A DNA stretch of 24,406 nucleotides. Source: SHAN690 sp040905305 (GTDB taxonomy: Bacteria > Bacteroidota > Bacteroidia > Flavobacteriales_G > Salibacteraceae). Under the pieces are notes generated by a model. That model was not told the DNA's origin. It saw only the letters and a program-made list of their open reading frames with translations, and did no database searches. The stretch lies in contig JBBDRU010000245.1 of the NCBI GenBank assembly GCA_040905305.1, forward strand, positions 1-24,406. Reading direction: 5' to 3'. Made by a program: the position numbers and the translations under genes. Of the stretch, positions 1-7,419 are shown piece by piece. Every line of letters begins with the position of its first letter. Position 1 is the first letter of the stretch.

Positions 1-697
1 TCAGTTTATTCAATTTTTCCTCTAAATCATCGGCTTTACCGATTTGTATTTGATGGTCGCCAACCCTTGGAATCAATTCGATTTCTTTCTTTTCATTGAT
101 GAACACCTGATTGAACTGCGCATTCCAAAAATCATCTTTGGCGGTAAAACTTGCCACTTTGAAAATGTTAGCCAATATCTCCGCTTCAGGATGCACATTA
201 TCCTCTAAAAGGTCAAGCACATTTTTCCCTATGAACTGATGAAGCATCAAGGAAATGGCACCATTTGCAACCATTACTCTGGAAGAATAATGACTTGATA
301 GCGGCATAATCACCCCTTCTTCATCGATGTAAACACTGATGCCCAAATCATTAAACACGCGCACCACTGGTTTTCTTGCACGCACATCTAAATGCAATTT
401 CCCATTGAGTTCCTTGTAAACTTCAGCATCGGAAATAAAAGCGTTATTCTCGAGCATGTGTTCAATATTGGCGGGATCGATGGATGACATTGCTGTTGAG
501 TCAAGCACATAACCTAAGTCAAATATTGATTCTTCTAATTCTTCTTTTTCAATAAAATAATTTTCTCCGGCATAATCAATATTGACCACAACAGCGCGTA
601 GCACAGATTCCTGCGAGATAGTAACAGCAGCCACTAACAGCACAAAAATCAGGGTAACCCCTATTAACCATCTCGCTATGTTGAGTATTCGTTTCAA
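1..697 (-). CDS. ftsQ: Cell division protein FtsQ, 3' end cut by window edge
   Basis: FtsQ is a bitopic inner-membrane divisome protein that recruits FtsL and its partners and, in the FtsQ/DivIB family, carries a POTRA domain outside the membrane. I translated 232 codons by hand. There is a basic N-terminus (MKRILNIARW), one membrane segment at about residues 11-28, then a region of about 35-110 that fits the POTRA domain, and a beta-rich part beyond. The frame is still open at base 1, so the C-terminus lies outside the window. The start is TTG at 695-697, overlapping the murC TGA stop as TTGA; no ATG lies between it and the upstream in-frame stop, so TTG is the best start. Translation is probably coupled to murC. 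Assignment rests on size, topology and its place after murC, since FtsQ sequences are poorly conserved. Confidence 0.85.
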   Translation of the reverse strand, partial: MKRILNIARWLIGVTLIFVLLVAAVTISQESVLRAVVVNIDYAGENYFIEKEELEESIFDLGYVLDSTAMSSIDPANIEHMLENNAFISDAEVYKELNGKLHLDVRARKPVVRVFNDLGISVYIDEEGVIMPLSSHYSSRVMVANGAISLMLHQFIGKNVLDLLEDNVHPEAEILANIFKVASFTAKDDFWNAQFNQVFINEKKEIELIPRVGDHQIQIGKADDLEEKLNKL

Positions 698-2034
698 AAT
701 TGAATCTGTTCTTTCGCTGCTTTTACAATAGGTTTAACAATTCGGTCTATATCTCCTGCTCCAAGAATCAATATAGTTTCTGCTGTAAGCGATAATACAG
801 CATTTACCAGGTCGGGTTTTTCTACCATGCGCTTAGTTTTCAACGAGAGTCTATTCAAAAGGTTATCGCTTGAAACACCTTCGATGGGCATCTCGCGTGC
901 CGGGTAAATCGGCAATAAAATCACTTCATCGGCCTGGTTCAAACTATCAACAAATCCATCTTCCAAATCTCGGGTACGGCTGTACAAATGAGGCTGAAAA
1001 ACCACTGCCACAAGGTGTTTAGGGTATAAAAGTCTAGCCGCCTTGATAGCCGCTTTTATCTCTTCAGGATGATGCGCATAATCATCGATGATCACTTTGC
1101 CTGCCGTTTCAAACACACGTTCAAATCTTCTTTTAACACCCTTAAAACTTGCCAGTGCATCTATCATTTTGCTTTTATCGGCATTTATTGAGTGTGCGAT
1201 AGATAATGCAGCCATCGCGTTTTGTACATTATGCTCTCCCGGCATGGTAATTTTGAAGGATATGTCTGTGATATTACTTTCAAAAACAAATGCACCTTTC
1301 TCTACACGCATGTTTTTATAATGGTAATCGCATGTTGGAGACAGTCCATAACTTTTCTTATTTGGATGATCAAACAAACCGGCAATGCTTTCATGTATGA
1401 TCAACTTTTGAGCGCGGCCTGCCAAGGTTCTGTAGTCTTTTAACATTTCAGCATAGGTTCCATAAATGTCAAGATGATCTGCATCAAGACTTGTAATCAC
1501 CAGAATGTTCGGATGAAGTCTTAAAAAAGACCTGTCATACTCATCAGCTTCAACCACAATATATTCAGGGCTTTCAGCTGCAATGATATTCTTATTACTC
1601 TCTGATAGCACCCCACCCACAAATGCCGATATATTTCCTATGCAATGCTCTAAAACATGAGCTGTAATGGCGGTTGTTGTTGTTTTACCGTGAGTACCTG
1701 CTATGGCAATGGTTTTATTGGTTTTGGTAATCCACTCCAAAACCTCTGACCGTTTATACCACTTACCTCCTTTGCCACGCACATGATCAAAAACAGGGTG
1801 GTTTTCAGGAATTGCCGGAGTATAAACGTAAAGGTCTGCGAAAGGAACCAGCTTTGGGTCATCTGAAAACTGCACTGGAATGCCTTCATCAATCAATTGA
1901 TCCGTCAGTTCACTTGATGTTTTATCATAACCCGAAACGCGTTTACCCTGAACTATAAAATATCTCGCAATGGCACTCATACCAATGCCTCCAACACCTA
2001 AAAAATAGACGCTATGTACTTGATTCAGATTCAC
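694..2034 (-). CDS. murC: UDP-N-acetylmuramate--L-alanine ligase MurC
   Basis: Cytoplasmic ATP-dependent ligase that adds L-Ala to UDP-MurNAc, the first peptide step of peptidoglycan precursor synthesis. The 446-residue protein has the usual three Mur-ligase domains. The N-terminal glycine-rich UDP-binding motif GVGGIGMS is at residues 13-20, the ATP P-loop GTHGKTTT at 113-120, followed by the central-domain EADEYDRSF stretch and DADHLD, and a C-terminal domain with the HHPEEI motif typical of MurC. Length is normal for the family. The start is GTG, overlapping the murG TGA stop by four bases (GTGA), which points to translational coupling. It lies downstream of murG and upstream of ftsQ in the dcw operon. 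Identification is secure. Confidence 0.97.
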   Translation of the reverse strand: MNLNQVHSVYFLGVGGIGMSAIARYFIVQGKRVSGYDKTSSELTDQLIDEGIPVQFSDDPKLVPFADLYVYTPAIPENHPVFDHVRGKGGKWYKRSEVLEWITKTNKTIAIAGTHGKTTTTAITAHVLEHCIGNISAFVGGVLSESNKNIIAAESPEYIVVEADEYDRSFLRLHPNILVITSLDADHLDIYGTYAEMLKDYRTLAGRAQKLIIHESIAGLFDHPNKKSYGLSPTCDYHYKNMRVEKGAFVFESNITDISFKITMPGEHNVQNAMAALSIAHSINADKSKMIDALASFKGVKRRFERVFETAGKVIIDDYAHHPEEIKAAIKAARLLYPKHLVAVVFQPHLYSRTRDLEDGFVDSLNQADEVILLPIYPAREMPIEGVSSDNLLNRLSLKTKRMVEKPDLVNAVLSLTAETILILGAGDIDRIVKPIVKAAKEQIQF

Positions 2035-3131
2035 TTACTGACAAGTTTCAATACTTCATTTGCAATATCTTCGGCTGCCTTCGGGAATGCATGCAACTTT
2101 ATGTTTGATGAAAGGGTTTGACGTTTGTGAGGGTCGTTAAACAGTTTCAGCACTGCAGGAACCAATTCTTTTTGAACATCAGCATTGGCAATCATAATGG
2201 CTGCATCGCTATTGACCAAGGCCATAGCATTTTTCGTTTGATGGTCCTCTGCGGCATAAGGGAACGGAACCAAAATGGCTGGTTTTCCAACAATGCACAA
2301 TTCGCTCACCGCAATAGCACCCGCCCTGGAAATCACAACATCAGAAGCGGCATAAGCAAAATCCATTTCATGAATAAATTCCGTGATGTACAAACCTTCA
2401 TCCTTATATGTTGATTTTAGTGCTTCGCTTTCCTCTTTGAACAGCTTGCCGGTTTGCCATATCACTTGGATTCCTGCCTTTACTATTATTTGAATCTGGT
2501 CTTTGAGCGCTAAGTTTATGCTCCTTGCGCCCAGACTACCTCCTACTATAAGTAACACCGGCTTATCCGCTTTAAAGCCAAATGATTCCAACGCTTTAAT
2601 TCGCAGACCATCAATTTCAACCATCTTCTTGCGAACCGGATTACCGGTTTTCACAATAACTCTAGCCGGAAAAAACCGCTCCATATTATCATAAGCCACG
2701 CAGACCCTATCAACAGAGTTTGATACCCACCGGTTTGTTATTCCTGCAAAGGAGTTCTGCTCTTGAATCAATGTAGGAACCTTAAGCCAAGTAGCCATTC
2801 TCAATACTGGGCCGCTTGCAAATCCTCCCACTCCGATGACCACGTCTGGTTTGAATGTTTGAATAATTTTCCTTGCTTTGATCAGACTAGAGGCCAGCTT
2901 AAAAGGAAAATAAAGGTTGGCCATGCTGAGGCTTCTTTGAATTCCCGTAATATTGAGTCCGATAATTTTATATCCCGCAGCGGGAACTTTATCCATTTCC
3001 ATCTTACCCAAGGCACCAACAAATAAAAATTCTGCATCGGGATTAACCTCCCTTATGGTGTTTGCAATTGCAATGGCCGGGAATATATGACCACCCGTAC
3101 CTCCTCCGCTTATCAAAAACTTATTCGGCAT
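2031..3131 (-). CDS. murG: Undecaprenyl-PP-MurNAc-pentapeptide GlcNAc transferase MurG
   Basis: Peripheral membrane GT-B glycosyltransferase that adds GlcNAc from UDP-GlcNAc to lipid I, making lipid II on the inner face of the cytoplasmic membrane. The 366-residue protein has the N-terminal acceptor-side glycine loop GGGTGGHIFPA (residues 9-19), a second glycine loop in GVGGFASGP, the inter-domain GGSLGARSIN motif, and the UDP-GlcNAc-site signature around SRAGAIAVSEL, PFPYAAEDHQ and NA. Length is standard. The ATG start lies within ftsW, overlapping its end by 11 bases, and the stop overlaps murC by four. Position between ftsW and murC is the normal Bacteroidota order. Confidence 0.97.
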   Translation of the reverse strand: MPNKFLISGGGTGGHIFPAIAIANTIREVNPDAEFLFVGALGKMEMDKVPAAGYKIIGLNITGIQRSLSMANLYFPFKLASSLIKARKIIQTFKPDVVIGVGGFASGPVLRMATWLKVPTLIQEQNSFAGITNRWVSNSVDRVCVAYDNMERFFPARVIVKTGNPVRKKMVEIDGLRIKALESFGFKADKPVLLIVGGSLGARSINLALKDQIQIIVKAGIQVIWQTGKLFKEESEALKSTYKDEGLYITEFIHEMDFAYAASDVVISRAGAIAVSELCIVGKPAILVPFPYAAEDHQTKNAMALVNSDAAIMIANADVQKELVPAVLKLFNDPHKRQTLSSNIKLHAFPKAAEDIANEVLKLVSK

Positions 3132-4296
3132 GGCTCATAGGTTTATTTCTTAATCCTTTATCAGCATCCTCCACTCCAGTGCTTACGCTGAGAATTATGC
3201 CTACGGCCAAACAAGTAAACCAAATCGAGGTTCCACCCATGGAAACCATTGGAAGCGGTTGACCCGTTACGGGAAGAAGATTCACGGCAACCGCCATGTT
3301 TACCATCGCCTGAAAGACGAGGCTAAATGCAATTCCAATGGCAAGTAAAGAGCCAAAAGTGCGCGGACAATTTCTGCCGATGCTAATCGCCCGGAAAAAT
3401 AGAACGAGGTATAGAATAAGTATGACTACACCTCCAACTAAACCATATTCTTCCAAGACAATGGCGTAAATAAAATCTGAATAAGGGTGTGGTAAAAAGT
3501 TACGTTGAGTACTGTTTCCGGGCATTTTTCCTACAAAACCACCTGTGGCAATGGCTATTTTTGATTGATTGCTCTGATAACTCTGGTTCAAATCGGCTTT
3601 ATCAGGTGAGGCAAACGATTCAACCCTATTCACCCATGTATCCAGTCGATTAAATGAACCCGGCATGAGCTTTCCCATCGAGTAAACCGCACCAAGTGAT
3701 AGCAACCCGGCCAGGATCAACAAGGAGATATGTTTCAACCTCACGCGACCGACAAACATCAAAACCAAACAGTTTACGAACAACAATGCAGCCGTTGAAA
3801 GATCAGCAGGTAGAATAAGCCCACATACCAGAAAAATCGGCACTAATAATGGTATGAATCCTTTGTGAAAATCCTTTATGTCATCTTGCCGAAGCGCTAA
3901 AAAGCGCGCGACAAACATGATGAGCGCAACTTTTGCTAAATCAGATGTTTGAAAGGTTTGATTAATGACAGGAATCGTTAGCCAGCGATTTGCGCTGTTT
4001 ATGCTTGTTCCGATGAGTAAAGTTATCATCAAAAGCGGAATGCTCACATACAAAGCCAGTTGGGCTATCTTGGAATAATACGTGTATTTGATCTTGTGTG
4101 CTAGATACATCAACCCTAATCCACACACTAAAATGAAACCATGACGAAATAAATAATAAAACGTATTGCCATCATGATGCCGATATGCCAACGTAACAAT
4201 GCTGCTATAAACCAAGAGCAAACTCAACACTGACAGCAGCAGCATAATCAACCAAATAGCCCGATCACCTTTTATATATTTAAGTATATAGTCCAC
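3121..4296 (-). CDS. ftsW: Lipid II polymerase FtsW (SEDS family)
   Basis: Polytopic SEDS-family glycosyltransferase of the divisome that polymerises lipid II into septal glycan together with its cognate class B PBP (here FtsI). The 391-residue protein is strongly hydrophobic, with about ten membrane segments. Recognisable SEDS features include the periplasmic loop with ADLNQSYQSNQSKIAIATGG, the LEEYGLVGG motif, and the C-terminal GGTSIWFT motif. The start is GTG at 4294-4296, giving MDYILKYIKGDRAIW, which fits FtsW N-termini. It is immediately preceded, in the same frame and with no spacer, by the TAA stop of the MurD-like gene. That arrangement predicts termination-reinitiation and would need only loss of one stop to give a fusion. 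Confidence 0.96.
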   Translation of the reverse strand: MDYILKYIKGDRAIWLIMLLLSVLSLLLVYSSIVTLAYRHHDGNTFYYLFRHGFILVCGLGLMYLAHKIKYTYYSKIAQLALYVSIPLLMITLLIGTSINSANRWLTIPVINQTFQTSDLAKVALIMFVARFLALRQDDIKDFHKGFIPLLVPIFLVCGLILPADLSTAALLFVNCLVLMFVGRVRLKHISLLILAGLLSLGAVYSMGKLMPGSFNRLDTWVNRVESFASPDKADLNQSYQSNQSKIAIATGGFVGKMPGNSTQRNFLPHPYSDFIYAIVLEEYGLVGGVVILILYLVLFFRAISIGRNCPRTFGSLLAIGIAFSLVFQAMVNMAVAVNLLPVTGQPLPMVSMGGTSIWFTCLAVGIILSVSTGVEDADKGLRNKPMSHAE

Positions 4297-4809
4297 TTAC
4301 AACCTAAATTCCCTTACTGCTTTTCTAAACTGCTGACCATTTTCCTTAAACCCCGCAACCCGATTGAAATCGATGAAGGCTGGAGAATATAAAACGACAT
4401 CGCCATCAACGGCATATTTCGCTGACTCTACCAACGCATCATAAATGCTTTGTGCCGATTGAATATGATTTACCTTATCCTCAAAAACGGATTTGACCAA
4501 TTGGTGATCCTCACCTAAAACAATTATTGCTTTTACATTGGCAGCTTCGATTTCCTTCAATTGTTCACATTCTTCCTGATCGCCAGAGCTATTGATGATC
4601 CAAACAATTGGCTTTTCTAAACCATCGATAGAATACCAAGATGAATTAACATCTGTAGCCTTAGCGTCATTGATGTATTCAACACCTTTATATACTTCAA
4701 CATACTCCAACCGATGCTCTATATTCGAAAGCCTTTTCAGGTTGGCTCGTCTGGCCTCTATCAAACCCTGCTGTCCGGATTTTACAATTTTTACCGTTCT
4801 GCTTTTCAT
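4297..4809 (-). CDS. Stand-alone MurD C-terminal domain paralogue, probably non-catalytic
   Basis: A 170-residue protein that aligns without gaps to the last 140 residues of the neighbouring MurD (my count is about 51 identities). The N-terminal UDP-binding domain and the central ATPase domain with its P-loop are absent, so it cannot be a complete ligase. It keeps HR (32-33) and the NDxKAT stretch with D48, K50 and T52, which match nucleotide- and substrate-side residues of MurD. It lacks the Lys that holds D-Glu (MurD K356 becomes D77) and the Ser in SPACAS (MurD S426 becomes D147). Residues 1-28 are a basic leader rich in K and R. The gene sits 19 bases after murD and directly against ftsW. 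The frame is intact, so it does not look like a decaying pseudogene. Its function is unknown; a MurD, FtsW or MurG partner or a regulatory role is inference only. Confidence 0.85.
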   Translation of the reverse strand: MKSRTVKIVKSGQQGLIEARRANLKRLSNIEHRLEYVEVYKGVEYINDAKATDVNSSWYSIDGLEKPIVWIINSSGDQEECEQLKEIEAANVKAIIVLGEDHQLVKSVFEDKVNHIQSAQSIYDALVESAKYAVDGDVVLYSPAFIDFNRVAGFKENGQQFRKAVREFRL

Positions 4810-4828
4810 AAAAACGAGGTTTAGGGAT

Positions 4829-6172
4829 TTAGAGGTTTCTCACTGATTCCTTGAACTGACGTCCGCGATCTTCATAATCATCAAAAAGATCAAAACTTGC
4901 ACAAGCCGGACTCAATAAAACAGCATCACCTTTAGCTCCCATTTTATATGCAGCATAAACGGCATCACGCATATTGTCTGCATCGGCTGTATTTTCAACA
5001 ACTCCATCAAATGCTTCGTGAAGCTTCTTGTTGTTCTTACCGAGAAAAACAATTCCTTTTACCTTCTGCTTTACCATTTCCTGGAGTTGCGCGTAGTCAT
5101 TTCCCTTGTCCACACCTCCAACGATCCAAACTACAGGTTGCGACATGCTTTCAAGCGCATACCAGGTTGAGTTCACATTGGTTGCTTTTGAGTCGTTGAT
5201 AAAGGATATACCGCAAACTTCATTCACCGATTCTAAGCGGTGCTCGATGTTTTGAAAGTCGGTTAAACACTCTCTGATCAGATCCTTTCTGACCTCCATA
5301 ATTCGGGCAGCTATTCCAGATGCCATCGAATTGTAAATATTGTGCTTCCCTTGAAGCGCTAATTCTTGTATAGTCATGGTTAATTGGTTATTTATTGGGT
5401 TAATTTTTAATTCATTATTTATGATGAAGGCCGCAAGACCTTCGTTATGTTCTTTTATTGAAAAAGGCATTCCTTTCGCTTTTATGCTTGCCTCACTCAT
5501 CACTTTTCGAATGATTTCATCATCGTGATTATAGATCAAGAAGTCTTCACTCGTCTGATTTTGAGCTATGCGCATTTTGGCTCGGGCATAATTCATTTGC
5601 TTATACTCGTATCGATCGAGATGATCTTCAGTGATGTTGAGTAAAACCGCAATGTGACATTTGAAATCAAACATTCCATCCAACTGAAAACTGCTTAATT
5701 CTAACACCATCCATTCATAGGGATCATTATCAGCAACGATCGAAGCGAAGCTATTTCCTACATTTCCGGCAAGCCCAACGTTTACTCCTGCAGATTTTAA
5801 GATATAATGCAGGAGCAATGCTGTTGTGGTTTTACCATTACTTCCGGTAATTCCAATGCATTTTGCCTTTGAATACTTTCCAGCAAATTCAATCTCACTG
5901 ATCACTGGCACACCCTTTTTCACCAAAGCTTTCACAATAGGAACATCATCTGGTATTCCAGGGCTTTTAACCACCAAATCAGCAGCAAACACCTTTTCTT
6001 CGGTATGTATTTCTTCTTCAAAAAGAATCGCATTATTTGAAAGAACGTCTTTATACTTCTCCTTGAGCTTTCCACGGTCGCTCAACAAAACTTCCCAGCC
6101 TTGCTTTTTACCAAGTAGTGCTGCACCTACTCCACTTTCTCCACCACCAAGCACCACAAGCCTTTTCATCAT
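4829..6172 (-). CDS. murD: UDP-N-acetylmuramoyl-L-alanine--D-glutamate ligase MurD
   Basis: Cytoplasmic ligase adding D-Glu to UDP-MurNAc-L-Ala. The 447-residue protein has all three domains: an N-terminal glycine loop (LGGGESGVG), the P-loop GSNGKTT at about 110-116, LELSSFQLDG and the NITEDHLDRY metal-site stretch, then the C-terminal domain with EHRLE, NDSKATN (326-332), GGVDKG with K356 (E. coli K348 equivalent), and SPACASFD with S426 (E. coli S415 equivalent). It therefore looks fully catalytic. I start at the ATG at 6170-6172, which overlaps the mraY TGA as ATGA; the next codon is also ATG (6167-6169) and is an equal alternative. The open frame extends up to 6226, but that extension lies in mraY and does not resemble MurD. 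Confidence 0.96.
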   Translation of the reverse strand: MMKRLVVLGGGESGVGAALLGKKQGWEVLLSDRGKLKEKYKDVLSNNAILFEEEIHTEEKVFAADLVVKSPGIPDDVPIVKALVKKGVPVISEIEFAGKYSKAKCIGITGSNGKTTTALLLHYILKSAGVNVGLAGNVGNSFASIVADNDPYEWMVLELSSFQLDGMFDFKCHIAVLLNITEDHLDRYEYKQMNYARAKMRIAQNQTSEDFLIYNHDDEIIRKVMSEASIKAKGMPFSIKEHNEGLAAFIINNELKINPINNQLTMTIQELALQGKHNIYNSMASGIAARIMEVRKDLIRECLTDFQNIEHRLESVNEVCGISFINDSKATNVNSTWYALESMSQPVVWIVGGVDKGNDYAQLQEMVKQKVKGIVFLGKNNKKLHEAFDGVVENTADADNMRDAVYAAYKMGAKGDAVLLSPACASFDLFDDYEDRGRQFKESVRNL

Positions 6173-7419
6173 CGCAGCTTCAACGTAATAATGCTCAACA
6201 CAGCCAGCATCACGGCTACAATCCAAAAGCGTGATACGATTTTGCTTTCGTGCAGCCCCTTTTTCTGATAATGATGATGAAGTGGTGCCATGAGGAACAC
6301 CCTTCGGCCCTCCCCAAATTTTTTCTTGGTGTATTTGAAATAACCTACCTGCAAGACAACCGATAGATTTTCAATCAAAAAGACCCCGCAAAAAATCGGG
6401 ATCAACAATTCTTTTTTAATGGCTAATGCAAACACTGCGATTATTCCACCGATAGCTAGACTTCCCGTGTCACCCATAAAAACCTGAGCAGGAAATGAGT
6501 TATACCATAAAAACCCGATGCAGGCACCTACAAAGGCGCCCATAAAAATCACCAACTCCTCAGAGTTCGGTATGAACATTATGTTCAGGTAATCGGCAAA
6601 AATCAGATTAGAAGAGAGGTAGGCGAAAATGGCCAATGTTAAACCAATGATAGCGGATGTACCACCTGCCAGACCATCCAATCCATCTGTCATATTTGCC
6701 CCATTGGAAACAGCGGTGATGATAAAAATGACTGCGAGGATGTAGATCAACCAGGTATAACTTGCGATGGTATCTCCCATCCATTCAAGAATCCATCTAT
6801 AATCGAACTCATTGTTTTTAACAAAAGGAATAGTTGTTTTGGTGAGGCCAGTTTCTTCCCAAACAACGCGTTCTACAATATTGCCTCTCTCGTCCGCAAC
6901 TTGTTGCGTAATTACGTTTCCCTGATCATCATACACCTTGTGTTTGATTGTAATTTCTCCATTAAAATATAGGATGGTTCCCGCGATTATTCCGATTCCA
7001 ATTTGACCTACCACTTTAAATTTCCCTGCCAGACCTTGCTTGTCTTTTTTAAAGACTTTGATATAGTCATCTGCAAAACCAATCGCCCCCAACCACACGG
7101 TAGAAACCAGCATCAACCAGATATAAGTATTGTGAATCTTAGCAAAAAGTAAGGTCGGAATGATGATGGCTGCAAGTATGATAAGCCCTCCCATTGTAGG
7201 GGTTCCCTGTTTTTGCAATTGACCTTCAAGCCCGAGGTCGCGAACGGTCTCACCGACTTGTAATTTTCTTAAATAGTCAATAATACGCTTGCCAAAAACC
7301 AAGCTTATCATCAAGGAGGTAATAACCGCCAAAGCCGTACGAAAGGTTACATATTGGAACAATCCGGCACCAGGAAAGTCCATTTCAGTATTGAGGTATT
7401 CAAAGAGGTAATAGAACAT
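6169..7419 (-). CDS. mraY: Phospho-MurNAc-pentapeptide transferase MraY
   Basis: Integral membrane enzyme that transfers phospho-MurNAc-pentapeptide to undecaprenyl phosphate, forming lipid I. The 416-residue protein shows the family signatures: QKQGTPTMGG (69-78), the DDY pair D117-D118 in GFADDYIKVFKKDKQGL, NGANMTDGLDGLAGG with D245 and D248, and the histidine-rich loop HHHYQKKGLHESK near the C-terminus. It is about 50 residues longer than the E. coli enzyme because of a hydrophilic insert at about 154-208 between membrane segments. I recall longer MraY proteins as usual in Bacteroidota. The start overlaps the murE stop by one base (TAATG) and the stop overlaps murD. Confidence 0.97.
   Translation of the reverse strand: MFYYLFEYLNTEMDFPGAGLFQYVTFRTALAVITSLMISLVFGKRIIDYLRKLQVGETVRDLGLEGQLQKQGTPTMGGLIILAAIIIPTLLFAKIHNTYIWLMLVSTVWLGAIGFADDYIKVFKKDKQGLAGKFKVVGQIGIGIIAGTILYFNGEITIKHKVYDDQGNVITQQVADERGNIVERVVWEETGLTKTTIPFVKNNEFDYRWILEWMGDTIASYTWLIYILAVIFIITAVSNGANMTDGLDGLAGGTSAIIGLTLAIFAYLSSNLIFADYLNIMFIPNSEELVIFMGAFVGACIGFLWYNSFPAQVFMGDTGSLAIGGIIAVFALAIKKELLIPIFCGVFLIENLSVVLQVGYFKYTKKKFGEGRRVFLMAPLHHHYQKKGLHESKIVSRFWIVAVMLAVLSIITLKLR

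Noticed and set aside
1088..1443. Plus-strand frames opposite murC and other dcw genes
   Set aside because: They are shadows of the real minus-strand genes, with no recognisable protein features.
4297..4809. MurD-like gene as a simple pseudogene or assembly artefact
   Set aside because: The frame is intact, it begins with ATG, it is well diverged from murD (about one third identity, so not a duplicated read) and it fits tightly between murD and ftsW. A decaying copy would be expected to carry stops.
6173..6226. Longer murD start at 6226
   Set aside because: The extra 18 residues lie inside mraY and do not resemble a MurD N-terminus; the ATG overlapping the mraY stop gives a normal start.
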